Source: Streptomyces sp. DG2A-72 (GTDB taxonomy: Bacteria; Actinomycetota; Actinomycetes; Streptomycetales; Streptomycetaceae). Taken from it: a DNA stretch of 64,000 bases. The stretch covers positions 7,960,001-8,024,000 of the forward strand of contig NZ_JASTLC010000001.1 in assembly GCF_030499575.1 (NCBI RefSeq), read 5' to 3'. The notes under the pieces were generated by a model. The model worked only from the letters and a program-made list of their open reading frames with translations. It ran no database searches and was not told where the DNA came from. The first letter of the stretch is position 1, and every line of letters begins with the position of its first letter. The translations under genes were made by a program, and so were the position numbers. This document shows, in pieces, positions 41,762-50,578 of the stretch.

Positions 41762-43450
41762 TCACTCCCGTCCTGGCCTCGTGCCCCGCTCATGGACCGT
41801 GAGCCTGCCGTCGTCGATCTGCCACAGGGCGTCCGCGCGTGCGGCGAGCCTGGGTTCGTCGGTGACGTAGACGACGGTGCCCGGGTATCGGTCGAGCAGA
41901 CGTTCCAGTAGGTCGGAACCCGGCGCCCTTTCCGGCCTGGCTTCGTCCAGCAGCAGGACCCGGGGGCCGCTGCGCAGTGCTCGTACCATCGCCACCTGGT
42001 AGCGCACGGTCGTGGAAAGGCCGTGCCCGCCTTCACCCACGCGGGTGCGCAGGCCGTCGGGAAGCAACTCGGCCAGGGCCTCGATGTGTTCCTCGTCCGC
42101 AGCCGTGGCCGTGTGGGGTGGTTCGCCGTGTCGCAGGTTCTTGCCCACGCTGCCGCGGAGCAACGGCAGTTCGGGGCTGGTCAGCCTGATCATCCGCCGT
42201 ACGGATTCGGGGTCGTGCCGGGCGAGGTCCTGGCCGTCGAGGAGTACGGTGCCGGCGTCCGGTTCCTGGAGTCGGGCGATGAGGCGAAGCAGCAGCGACT
42301 TTCCCGCGCCCGGAGGGCCCTGCAGTACGATCCGCTGCCCGGGCCGTGCGACGGCCGACGCGTCCAGGACGCCGTACACGCGCAGCCCCGCGAGTTCCAG
42401 GCGCCCGGGCCCTTCCGCGAGCGGCTCGGCCCGGCGCCGCCTGCGCAGCGGCGCCGGTGCCGCGAGGACCTCGGCTATGCGACGGCGCGCGACGCGCGAC
42501 TGCTGCCAGTGCTCCTGCACACGGACCAGCGAGGCCAGGGGCCCGCCGAGGAAGTTCGCCACCGTCAGCAGCGAAGCGAGGACCTCCCAGCTGGTGCCCG
42601 CCACCAGGCCCGCGGTGACCACGATCAGCAGGATCCCGATGCCGCACGCCTCGGCCGTCGCCGACATCACTCCGGTGAGCCGGGCCTGGCGCACCATGGC
42701 GCGACCGTACTCACGGCTGCGCCGCCGCATCACCCGGCGCTCCTGCTCGATGCGTCCGAGGGACTGAATGACGGCCGTGTGCGTGACCCGTTCGTTGACG
42801 AAGGCGGCGAGCCGGCCGTTGTGCCGTCTGGTCTCGCGTACGCGTTCGCGCAACCGCCGCCCGAACAGCGCGACGGTGGCCGCGGCGAGGAGGATCATCG
42901 CCGCCGAAAGCGTGCCGATCCTCGGCGCCATGACGGCCAGTGCGACGAGCGCGCACGCCACGAACACCCCGTCCACCAGCAGTGGTGCCACGCCCTTGCT
43001 GATCCACAGTCGGAGGGCGGATGCGTCGCCGGTGAACCGGAGCACGGTGACGCCGACCGTACGCCGGTCCGGGCCCCATGCCTCGCTTCCGGCGACGTGG
43101 TCGAAAAGACGCATTCTGACGCTGTGTACGTAGCTCTGGGCCAGCCGTTCCGCGAGCGGTTCGCCTGCCGCCCTGAGAAGTACGGTCGCGCACGCCGACG
43201 TGAGGAGTCCGGCGGCCAGTGTGCCGGGCGCGTAACCGGCGACGTGGGTGTAGATGGCGCTGCGGTCGTGGCCGGACGCCATCTCCCCGCCGTGCGTGAT
43301 GCGGTAGGCCGCGCCATGCACCAGGAGGGCGAAGCCGACCACGCAGACCGCCTGCCCGAACCCCGCGAGGACCAGGAGGAGCATGAGCCGGCGCCGTACA
43401 CCGCCGAGGGTGTGCGGCATCCGGACGCGCTGCCGTCCCGCCGCGGTCAA
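41762..43450 (-). CDS. ABC transporter ATP-binding/permease fusion with degenerate ATPase motifs
   Basis: A 562-residue half-transporter: six membrane helices in residues about 20-290, then a nucleotide-binding domain. Walker A is intact (LQGPPGAGKS) and Walker B is LLLDEARP, but the signature is GLSTTVRYQVAMV in place of LSGGQ, and the H-loop His is replaced (VVYVTDEPRL). This suggests an impaired or regulatory site, perhaps working with another subunit. It starts TTG at 43450 overlapping the previous stop, or ATG 43420. No ligand can be named. Confidence 0.8.
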   Translation of the reverse strand: MTAAGRQRVRMPHTLGGVRRRLMLLLVLAGFGQAVCVVGFALLVHGAAYRITHGGEMASGHDRSAIYTHVAGYAPGTLAAGLLTSACATVLLRAAGEPLAERLAQSYVHSVRMRLFDHVAGSEAWGPDRRTVGVTVLRFTGDASALRLWISKGVAPLLVDGVFVACALVALAVMAPRIGTLSAAMILLAAATVALFGRRLRERVRETRRHNGRLAAFVNERVTHTAVIQSLGRIEQERRVMRRRSREYGRAMVRQARLTGVMSATAEACGIGILLIVVTAGLVAGTSWEVLASLLTVANFLGGPLASLVRVQEHWQQSRVARRRIAEVLAAPAPLRRRRRAEPLAEGPGRLELAGLRVYGVLDASAVARPGQRIVLQGPPGAGKSLLLRLIARLQEPDAGTVLLDGQDLARHDPESVRRMIRLTSPELPLLRGSVGKNLRHGEPPHTATAADEEHIEALAELLPDGLRTRVGEGGHGLSTTVRYQVAMVRALRSGPRVLLLDEARPERAPGSDLLERLLDRYPGTVVYVTDEPRLAARADALWQIDDGRLTVHERGTRPGRE

Positions 43451-44598
43451 GCCACTGATTCGGCCGTCAGAGGGCCGCTGCAGTCCGTCAGTCGACTGTG
43501 GTCCTCCGGCAGGCCGCTCTCGTCCCTCACGAGGCTCCCGCCCGCCATGGCACCCGTGAGGATCCGGCCGGCGACGGAGGGGTCGGACAACTCGGCCGCT
43601 TCGAACACGGGGATGTCCACACTGGCCACCGCTTCGGCCATGGCCAGCGGAGAGGCCGTCAGCACCCCGCTCAGGGCCATGACGGGAAGCCCCTCCTCAC
43701 GCAGCAGCCGTACTCCCGCCACCGCGCTGACCGAGTCACCGGCCGCGAACACGATGCCGTCCACATCGGCACGGAATTCCGGTGTCCGCATCAGCGCCGC
43801 CGTCTCCCGTTGCAGGATCCCGTCCGCGATTTCCAGCACTATGGCATCTGCCTGGTGGCTCGTCAGATCCGTGACCGCGCTGCGCAGAATGCGGATCACC
43901 TGCGCCATCGGCAGCTGGTAGGTGGTGGGGAAGCCCAGGTCGGTGAAGTCGATGACCCGTGACGCGCCCGCGTCGGCCATCAGCGTCGGATCCCCGGGCG
44001 CACCGGTGCCGGTCACCTTTGCCGCGCCGACCCGGCGGCCGGCCAGGCTGAGGCCGCGTATGAGGGCGGCGGCCACGGTCGTCTTGCCCGCGTTCATCGA
44101 TGTGCCGAGTACGGCGATGGTGCGCGGGCGCGGTGCGAGGGCCGGCACGACGGGCCGGGCCAGGCGGGCGAGGTTGATGACCGCGCCGTGCTCGTCGGTG
44201 ACCAGACCAAGGGGCTGCAGCCGGGTGGGAGGGTTCATTCTGGAGTGCGAGGAGACGACCCGGCCGGCTATGCCGCCTCCGGCGGCCAGGTCACACGGGC
44301 CGAGGTCGCCGGGCACCTCTGCCTCGAATTGGTCGGGGGCGTAGCGTGCGCCATATGCGACCACTATCGTGTCGCCGACGAACAGCCGATTGCGCTTTCC
44401 GTGTGCTTGCCCGAGGGATTTGTGATGGCCGATTTCGGTCACCCGGCACAGCACCAGGTCGCCTGCCCGCGGACGGGCATCCTGCCTGCTCAGCCCCAGT
44501 GTGCCGGTGCTTCCGTGGCCCAGCTCGACAAGGCGGCGGGCCGTATAGGAAACTTTCGCCGCCGCATTGCCGGAAGCGTTGAACCGCGCGCTCTGCAT
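43447..44598 (-). CDS. P-loop NTPase of the MobB/dethiobiotin-synthetase-like group
   Basis: A 383-residue protein. Residues 1-170 form a beta-rich domain; then comes a P-loop, VLGTSMNAGKTTVAAALIRG (about 173-192), followed by GAAKVTGTGAPGDPTLMADA and LEIADGILQRETAALM, a layout like MobB or dethiobiotin synthetase. I recall only hypothetical or DUF1611-type annotation for relatives. ATG 44598 has AAGGAG nine bases upstream; a longer frame to 44913 shows no similarity. Its stop overlaps the ABC gene start, so the two are coupled. Function unknown. Confidence 0.65.
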   Translation of the reverse strand: MQSARFNASGNAAAKVSYTARRLVELGHGSTGTLGLSRQDARPRAGDLVLCRVTEIGHHKSLGQAHGKRNRLFVGDTIVVAYGARYAPDQFEAEVPGDLGPCDLAAGGGIAGRVVSSHSRMNPPTRLQPLGLVTDEHGAVINLARLARPVVPALAPRPRTIAVLGTSMNAGKTTVAAALIRGLSLAGRRVGAAKVTGTGAPGDPTLMADAGASRVIDFTDLGFPTTYQLPMAQVIRILRSAVTDLTSHQADAIVLEIADGILQRETAALMRTPEFRADVDGIVFAAGDSVSAVAGVRLLREEGLPVMALSGVLTASPLAMAEAVASVDIPVFEAAELSDPSVAGRILTGAMAGGSLVRDESGLPEDHSRLTDCSGPLTAESVA

Positions 44599-44840
44599 GG
44601 ATTTCTCCTTATTCGCACGAGCTGAAAATCGCCCCGTGGAGCACCTTAGGGATTCTTCATCACTCAAATCCGCGGCGACCAAAAGAGAAACTTGAGGGGA
44701 GATCACCCGGGAGGGCGGGGTCTCAATATGCCCAGCGGCGATCGTCGTCGGCAACATGCCGACAGCCATTCGTGGCCGCACGTCGAAGAGGGGAGCCGCG
44801 GAGATGAGGCCCCTCATTCCGGCGACCGCACAATGGTCCC

Positions 44841-45275
44841 GTGGCCCATGTTCCGATCGCTCGTCATCTGCTCCGCGCCAGGGATCTCGTGGACGCCCAC
44901 TACTCCGAGGCACTCACCGTGGCCGACATGGCTGCGGCCGCCGCGCTGTCCCCGGCCCACTTCAGCCGCTGCTTCAAGGCCGCGTTCGGCGAGTCGCCGC
45001 ACCAGTACCTGCTGACCCGCCGCCTGGAGCGCGCCGCCGCCCTGCTGCTGGCAACCGACTGGACGGTGGCCGCGATCGGCGTCGCTGTGGGGGTGCGGAG
45101 CATCGGTTCGTTCACGACGAGTTTCCGCAGGATGTACGGGATGACCCCGCAGGCCTACCGTGCGGCCCATCCGCCCGCCGCACGGCATGTGCGTATCCCG
45201 CGCTGTGTGGCGATGGCGTACGGACGGCCGCAGAACCGCACATTTCGAGAAGACACGGCCTTGCCCGCTGCCTAG
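44841..45275 (+). CDS. AraC-family transcriptional regulator, DNA-binding domain only
   Basis: A 144-residue protein made almost only of the two helix-turn-helix units of the AraC family (VADMAAAAALSPAHFSRCFK, then the RSIGSFTTSFRRMYGMTPQA consensus). It has no N-terminal sensor domain. GTG 44841. The next gene, a VOC protein, starts 33 bases later on the same strand, and the pair is a common Streptomyces arrangement in which the AraC protein is presumed to control the VOC gene. The gap 44599-44840 must hold its promoter. Confidence 0.85.
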   Translation: MAHVPIARHLLRARDLVDAHYSEALTVADMAAAAALSPAHFSRCFKAAFGESPHQYLLTRRLERAAALLLATDWTVAAIGVAVGVRSIGSFTTSFRRMYGMTPQAYRAAHPPAARHVRIPRCVAMAYGRPQNRTFREDTALPAA

Positions 45276-45308
45276 CGTCGGTTCCAGGCAACCGACCGAG
45301 GAGCGACC

Positions 45309-45746
45309 ATGACGACGATCAAAATTGCCAACGCGCAGTTCTGGGTGCACGACCAGGACGAGGCGCTGGACTTCTACACCGGCAAACTCGGCTGGGAGGT
45401 CCGGGCGGACGTGCGGATGGAGGCATGGAGTTTCCGGTGGCTGTGCGTCGGTCCGCCCGGCGGGGACGGTCCGGCGCTGGTGCTGATGCCGATACCGGGG
45501 CAACCGATGCTGGACGAGGCGAGCAGTGCCCAGCTGTCGGATCTGGTGGCCAAGGGCGCGGGCGGCACGCTGTTCCTGGAGACCGACGACTGCAAGGCCG
45601 CGTATGACGAACTGTCCGCCCGTGGCGTCGAGTTCAACGACCCGCCGACGGTCCAGCCGTACGGGATCGACACATCGTTCCGGGACCAGTCGGGCAACAA
45701 CATCCGGCTGACGCAGGTGCTGGAGTTCGATCCGGAGCAGCACTGA
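45309..45746 (+). CDS. VOC family protein (glyoxalase-like)
   Basis: A 145-residue single-module vicinal-oxygen-chelate protein: IANAQFWVHDQDEALDFYTG at the start, FLETDDCKAAYDELSARGVE in the middle, and FRDQSGNNIRLTQ near the end. Metal-ligand positions include His at residue about 13 and Glu near the end. ATG 45309 follows GAGGAGCGACC. It is co-transcribed with the AraC gene. Substrate unknown. Confidence 0.85.
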   Translation: MTTIKIANAQFWVHDQDEALDFYTGKLGWEVRADVRMEAWSFRWLCVGPPGGDGPALVLMPIPGQPMLDEASSAQLSDLVAKGAGGTLFLETDDCKAAYDELSARGVEFNDPPTVQPYGIDTSFRDQSGNNIRLTQVLEFDPEQH

Positions 45747-45770
45747 CCCGTGCCGCTGATCGGGCCGCCG

Positions 45771-47066
45771 TCAGTCGTCCTCGTCCCCCTCCTCGTCCCC
45801 CTCCTCATCCTGACGTCCGTCGTGTCGCTTCTCCCGCTCCGGCTTCTCGGCGTCACGCTGTTCCCGGCTGTCACTCGGCTCTGCCGTCGGGCTCGGGGCG
45901 GCGGTGGAAGCCGGGCTCGATGCCGGGGGAGAGGCGGAGGCGGGAGCGCTCGTACGGGGCGACGGCTCGGATTCCGTGCCCGTCGCCGCGGTGTTGTCGG
46001 GGGCGAACCACAGCACGCCGAGGACCATCGCGGCCACGAAGAGCACGGCTGCGGCTGCCGTGGCCGCCACACGCGGCCGACGTGCGAGGCGGGTGAGAAG
46101 CGCCGGTCGTTCCGGACGGCGTGCCCGGGACCGGCCGGCGGTGGCGCTGCCTTGGACGGAGGGCAGTGCGTACGTGGTCGGGGCGCTGGTCTCGCCCAGT
46201 TGCTGTGCCCCCGGCCGGGGGGCCGGTGTCGCGTCGGGGAGCGGTTCTGGGCGCCCGAGCCAGGCGCCGTCGGCGAACCATTCGGCGGCCTGCTGGGCGG
46301 TGGGCCGGTGCTCCGGGTCCTTGGCGAGCAGGCCGAGGAGGTAGTTCTCGAAGGCGGGCGGGAGACCGGGGATGCCCAGTTCGCGGGGTGGTACGGGGGC
46401 GGCGTCGAGGTGCTGGTGCAGGATGGCGACGGCGGTGTCGGCCTGGAACGGCGGGCGGCCGGTGAGGAGTTGGTAGAGCACGCAGCCCAGCGCGTACACA
46501 TCGGAGGCCGGGCCCGCCGGCTGTCCGAGGGCGCGCTCGGGGGCGAGATAGAGACTCGTGCCGACGATCTGCCCGGTGGCCGTCAGCGCGGCGCCGGGGT
46601 CGTCGAGGAAGCGGGCGATGCCGAAGTCGCCGATCTTGAGGGTGCCGTCGGCGTCCAGGAGCAGGTTGGCGGGCTTGATGTCCCGGTGGACGATGCCCTG
46701 CCGGTGCGCGGCGGCGAGCCCGGCGGCGGCTTGCGCGGCGATCGAGGCCACGCGGTCGGCGGGCAGCGCGCCCGACTGGGCCAGCGCGCGGGCGAGGCTG
46801 TCGCCCTCGACGAGTTCCATCACCAGGAAGAGCCGGTCGTCGTACTCGCCGAAGTCCAGGACGCCGACCACGTTCGGGTGGTCGATCCGGGCCGCGGTCT
46901 GCGCCTCCAGCCGGAAACGGGAGGTGGCGGTGGGGTCGGTCTCCTGGGGCAGCAGGAGCTTGACGGCCACCGGCCGGGCGAGAGTCTCGTCGTATGCCCG
47001 CCAGACCTCCCCCATCCCACCGCGTCCGATCGACTCGTCCAGCCGGTAGCGGCCCGCCATCAGCAC
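45771..47066 (-). CDS. Membrane-anchored serine/threonine protein kinase (PknB type)
   Basis: A 431-residue kinase: glycine loop IGRGGMGEVW, catalytic Lys (VAVKLL), HRDIKPANLLL, DFGIARF and APERALG, so the kinase domain (residues about 8-265) is complete. One membrane helix follows (VAATAAAAVLFVAAMVLGVL, about 337-357). The short extracellular tail is Ser/Pro-rich and ends in highly charged repeats (EEGDEEGDEDD); no PASTA domain is present. GTG 47066 is preferred over ATG 47060 on ribosome-site distance. Targets unknown. Confidence 0.92.
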   Translation of the reverse strand: MLMAGRYRLDESIGRGGMGEVWRAYDETLARPVAVKLLLPQETDPTATSRFRLEAQTAARIDHPNVVGVLDFGEYDDRLFLVMELVEGDSLARALAQSGALPADRVASIAAQAAAGLAAAHRQGIVHRDIKPANLLLDADGTLKIGDFGIARFLDDPGAALTATGQIVGTSLYLAPERALGQPAGPASDVYALGCVLYQLLTGRPPFQADTAVAILHQHLDAAPVPPRELGIPGLPPAFENYLLGLLAKDPEHRPTAQQAAEWFADGAWLGRPEPLPDATPAPRPGAQQLGETSAPTTYALPSVQGSATAGRSRARRPERPALLTRLARRPRVAATAAAAVLFVAAMVLGVLWFAPDNTAATGTESEPSPRTSAPASASPPASSPASTAAPSPTAEPSDSREQRDAEKPEREKRHDGRQDEEGDEEGDEDD

Positions 47067-47200
47067 CTGTTGTCATCCTCTTGCCGTGAGACGTCGCGGT
47101 CGCCGCAGGCCGTAACTCACCGCGTGGGAACGGGTGATGGTGGGGGGTGCCGCAGCCGCCTCAGCATACCGGCGGCTCAGCACGGGCTGTCCTTCGTGCC

Positions 47201-47240
47201 GCCGGTCCTGTCCGGTCCTGTCCGGTCCTGTCCCGTCCTG
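47201..47240. repeat. Four 10-bp tandem units
   Basis: GCCGGTCCTG, TCCGGTCCTG, TCCGGTCCTG and TCCCGTCCTG follow each other at 47201-47240. The 440-base gap 47067-47506 between the divergent kinase and VanW genes holds this array and presumably both promoters, but no gene. Confidence 0.75.
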
Positions 47241-47506
47241 GGGGCGACGGCTCGGAGCCGGGCGCCGAGGCCGAATCGATCTCGGGTGCTGAGGGGGAAC
47301 CGATCTCTGTGTTCGCGGATTGAACCATCACGGCGATTCGACCGTGGAGAACACACGGGGCGGCGGCACTGTGCGGTTGCTCCGGAGCCCCCGCGTGACG
47401 TGGGACATATGCGTTTTCGGTCCGATTGTGGCTACCTTGGGACGCTTGCCCTGTGCGCAGTGTCGCGTCCTCCGGTGCACCGTCCCATTCATCGTCCAGG
47501 AGACCC

Positions 47507-49210
47507 ATGCGCCCCCGAATACCCTCCGTTCCGCCTCTCGCCCTGGCCGGCGGCGCTCTGACCGTCGGTGTGGGTGGCCTGTATCTCGCCGGGCTGCTGC
47601 TCGCGGGCGGGGACATCGACACCGGTACGACGGTGCGCGGTGTGGACATCGGGGGCCTGACCCGCGCGGAGGCCACCCAGAAGCTGGAGGAGCGCCTGGG
47701 GGAGGCCGCGTCGCAGGACCTGGCCGTGACGGTCGGTGACCGCAGGGGCACGGTCGATCCGCAGCGGGCCGGGATCGCCTTCGACATCGAGGAAACGGTC
47801 GACCGGGCAGCGCGCACCGGCGACGCCGATCCGTTCAGCGTGATCGGCGGTCTCTTCCGCTCCGGCGGCGCCGTCGAGCCGGTCGTACGCGTCGACGAGG
47901 ACAAGGCCCACTCCGCCCTCGGAAAGCTCGCGAGGTCCCTCGACCAAAAGGTCCGCAACGGTGGCGTCACCTTCGCGGACGGCCAGGTCCGGCAGGTCGC
48001 TCCGCGCAACGGCCACGCGCTGGACGTGGACGCCGCGGTCGACCCCCTGCGCACCGCCTTCCTGCGCGGCGAGGCCGGCTCCACCACCGCGCTGCCCACC
48101 CGCGAGACGAAGCCGAAGGTCACGGCGGAGGAGGTGCGGCGGGCGGTGCGCGAGTTCGCGCAGCCGGCCATGTCGGCCCCTGTCACGCTCACCGCGGGCG
48201 GCAAGCGGTTCACGATCGACCAGGCCGTCCTGGGCGCATACCTGACGATGCGGCCTGACAGCACCGGCAGCCTGACCCCGAAGCTGGACGGCAAGGGCCT
48301 GCGCGCCGCCCCCGCGGTGGCCCAGTCCCTCGCCGACCTGCCCGCCAGGGCCGAGAACGCCGTGCTGCGCCTCGACGGCGACAAGGTCGCGGTGGCCGAG
48401 GACGGCCGCCCCGGCCAGGAGGTCACCGACAAGGCGCTGAGCAAGGCCGTACTGCCGCTGCTCACCAAGTCGGGCACCGCACGGACCGGCGAGGTGGCCA
48501 CGCGGCTGACCCAGCCGCAGGTGACCCGCGAGAACGCCGCGCGGCTGGGGCTGAAGGAGAAGATGTCGTCCTTCACCGTCAACTTCGAACCGGCCCCGTA
48601 CCGCACGAAGAACATCGGCCGGGCCGTGGAACTGATCAACGGCTCCGTCGTCATGCCGGACGAGACCTGGAGCTTCAACCGGACCGTGGGCGAGCGCACC
48701 GAGGCCAACGGCTTCGTCGAGGGCATCATGATCCTCGACGACCAGTTCACCAAAGCGCCCGGTGGCGGTGTCTCCGCCGTGGCCACGACCATGTTCAACG
48801 CGGTGTTCTTCGCCGGGGTAAAGCCCGTGGAGTACGGCGCCCACTCCTTCTACATAGAGCGCTACCCGGAGGGCCGCGAGGCCACGGTCGCCTGGGGCAG
48901 CCTGGACCTGAGGTTCACCAACGACTCCGGCAACGCCATCTACATCCAGGCCGAGTCCACCGACACCTCGGTGACCATCACGTTCCTCGGCACCAAGAAG
49001 TACGACGAGATCGAGTCGGTGACGGGACCGCGTACGAACGTGAAGCAGCCGGAGGAGAAGGTCAGCACCGACAAGGAGTGCGTGCCGCAGACTCCGCTGG
49101 AGGGCTTCGACGTCACCGTGGAGCGGGTCTTCCGCGATGGTGGCCAAGAGGTGAAGCGGGAGCCGTTCCGCACCCACTACACGCCGCGCAACGAGATCAC
49201 CTGCGAATAG
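47507..49210 (+). CDS. VanW family cell-envelope protein
   Basis: A 567-residue exported protein. An N-terminal membrane helix (PPLALAGGALTVGVGGLYLA) is followed by two peptidoglycan-binding-like domains (residues about 45-330), the second marked by a VanW-typical lead, and the VanW domain (about 355-500: YRTKNIGRAVELINGSVVMP, TWSFNRTVGERT, GGGVSAVATTMFNAVFFAG, then AHSFYIERYPEGREATVAW). Usual VanW domains have Cys-Gln where this one has Ser-Ala. ATG 47507 has AGGAG seven bases upstream. Function in cell-wall or antibiotic response is suspected, not shown. Confidence 0.88.
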   Translation: MRPRIPSVPPLALAGGALTVGVGGLYLAGLLLAGGDIDTGTTVRGVDIGGLTRAEATQKLEERLGEAASQDLAVTVGDRRGTVDPQRAGIAFDIEETVDRAARTGDADPFSVIGGLFRSGGAVEPVVRVDEDKAHSALGKLARSLDQKVRNGGVTFADGQVRQVAPRNGHALDVDAAVDPLRTAFLRGEAGSTTALPTRETKPKVTAEEVRRAVREFAQPAMSAPVTLTAGGKRFTIDQAVLGAYLTMRPDSTGSLTPKLDGKGLRAAPAVAQSLADLPARAENAVLRLDGDKVAVAEDGRPGQEVTDKALSKAVLPLLTKSGTARTGEVATRLTQPQVTRENAARLGLKEKMSSFTVNFEPAPYRTKNIGRAVELINGSVVMPDETWSFNRTVGERTEANGFVEGIMILDDQFTKAPGGGVSAVATTMFNAVFFAGVKPVEYGAHSFYIERYPEGREATVAWGSLDLRFTNDSGNAIYIQAESTDTSVTITFLGTKKYDEIESVTGPRTNVKQPEEKVSTDKECVPQTPLEGFDVTVERVFRDGGQEVKREPFRTHYTPRNEITCE

Positions 49211-49239
49211 GGCAGCGGGTCGGACCTGGCGCGCGGTGG

Positions 49240-49518
49240 CTACCGGCCCGCTCCGTCCCTGAGTTCCGCCAGGGCGTTCTCGATCCGCCGCAGTCGCGTT
49301 TCGGGTTTCTTCGCGCTGTCGATGGCGAGGACATGCTGCCGCTTGCGGCCCTGAGGCAGGCGGTCGTAGGCGTCGCGGGCGGCCGGGTCTGCGTCCAGGG
49401 CGCGGGCGAAGTCCTCGGGCTCGACCAAGAGGGCCGCCGGTGCCGGTGCCGACGCGGTGGGCGGTACCTCCAGCCCCTTCATGGGCTCCGGGGGCTCCAC
49501 ATGGGTTCGGAACTTCAA
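49240..49518 (-). CDS. YdeI/OmpD-associated family protein, internally shortened
   Basis: A 92-residue protein that begins like DUF1905 proteins (LKFRTHVEPPEPMKGLEVPP) and then goes directly to the YdeI C-terminal part (DPAARDAYDRLPQGRKRQHV, KKPETRLRRIENALAELR). Relatives carry about 60 further residues between these, so an internal deletion has joined the ends in frame. TTG 49518 overlaps the stop of the VOC gene (TTGA); GTG 49533 is the alternative. Whether it is functional is doubtful. Confidence 0.65.
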   Translation of the reverse strand: MKFRTHVEPPEPMKGLEVPPTASAPAPAALLVEPEDFARALDADPAARDAYDRLPQGRKRQHVLAIDSAKKPETRLRRIENALAELRDGAGR

Positions 49519-50126
49519 GCCGCGGGCTCCCACACGAACCCGTCCGGGTCGGCGAAGGTCCCGGCGTCGCCGCCGATCGCGAGCCGGTGGGACCCGCTGC
49601 CCTCCGGCGGGACTCCGGCGACCTTGGCCAGGCCGCGATGTCCGTACAGCGAAAGTCTGACGGGACTCGACGAAGCGTCGAACTCGACGTACTTGCTGCC
49701 GAAGCTCTTCGCGACTTTGAGGCCGCGGTCGACGTAGAAAGCCTTGGTCGCGGCCATGTCCGAGACACCAAGGAGGAGAACGATCTCATCGATCTGCCGG
49801 CTGTCCGGGCCGGTGTCCTTCTTCGACGAGCTTGCGAGCTGCCAGATCGTCCCGTCGGGGGCCTGTACGACACCGCCGTAACCCCACAACGACTTCTTGG
49901 CGGGCTTCAGCTCGGTGGCGCCGGCGGCCAGGGCGGCGCCGAACAGGCCATTGACTATCGACGGCTGGGAGACCACGAGCGACACCGTGAAGCCGCGGAA
50001 GCCGGACGTCGGCTCCTCCGAGGCCCGCAGACGTACCTGTTTGCCCAGGCCGAAGGCATCGGTGTAGAAGCGCTCGGCGGCCGTGGGGTCGGCCACCTCG
50101 AGGGTGACGCAATCGATGGAGGTCAT
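49515..50126 (-). CDS. Two-module VOC (glyoxalase-like) protein
   Basis: A 203-residue protein with an N-terminal VOC module (DCVTLEVADPTAAERFYTDA ... APDGTIWQL) and a C-terminal one (IVLLLGVSDMAATKAFYVDR ... DPDGFVWEP). ATG 50126. It is translationally coupled to the YdeI-like gene. It may be a glyoxalase-type enzyme, but the ligand residues do not allow naming a substrate. Confidence 0.82.
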   Translation of the reverse strand: MTSIDCVTLEVADPTAAERFYTDAFGLGKQVRLRASEEPTSGFRGFTVSLVVSQPSIVNGLFGAALAAGATELKPAKKSLWGYGGVVQAPDGTIWQLASSSKKDTGPDSRQIDEIVLLLGVSDMAATKAFYVDRGLKVAKSFGSKYVEFDASSSPVRLSLYGHRGLAKVAGVPPEGSGSHRLAIGGDAGTFADPDGFVWEPAA

Positions 50127-50578
50127 GGCATTCACGCTAAGCGCGGCTCGGTGACCGGCGCTTCTTGAATCCTGACCGGTCCTCGACGCGCTCACCCCGG
50201 CAGCGGTCGGACCGTCGGGATCTGCTGGGCGTGGCCGACCGGGCCGTCGATGTCGTGCAGGACCGTGCTGGTCAGGCCCTGCCTCGTGAGACCGAAGGCG
50301 ACCGTGGTGTCCAGGCCGGTCCAGGCGCCGCACGGCCGGCGGTGCGAGATACGACGCGAGCGGGCTGGCTGACCGGAACGTCGGCGACCAGGTCCAGGGG
50401 CGTGGAGACCTGGGCGGTCGTACGGCCCGGACGGGGCGGGGTGAGCGGGCGGGGTGAGGCGGTCGTCGGGGCCTCTCGCGACCGGGCAGCTTACGGCTGG
50501 TCCTCGAAGGTGACGACGACCTTCTCGGCCGCTCCGGGGGTCAGTGTGAGCTAGGATGTGCCGTTTTACGGTGTATTG
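50127..50578. other. Region without an intact gene, possible relic on minus strand
   Basis: No full gene is visible here. The minus strand has coding-like stretches (LTLTPGAAEKVVVTFEDQ, then a stop, then STPLDLVADVPVSQPA) that read like the end of a glycosidase or surface protein with stops, so it may be a very decayed pseudogene. TAGGAT at 50552-50557 looks like a -10 box for the next gene. Confidence 0.4.

Noticed and set aside
45750..47561. 603-residue open frame on the plus strand opposite the Ser/Thr kinase
   Set aside because: It is a by-product of high GC in the kinase gene; the composition is Gly/Arg-rich, with no family features, and the minus strand has a complete kinase.
47489..49873. 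794-residue minus-strand frame opposite the VanW gene
   Set aside because: Shadow frame; the plus-strand VanW protein has clear domains and a ribosome site.
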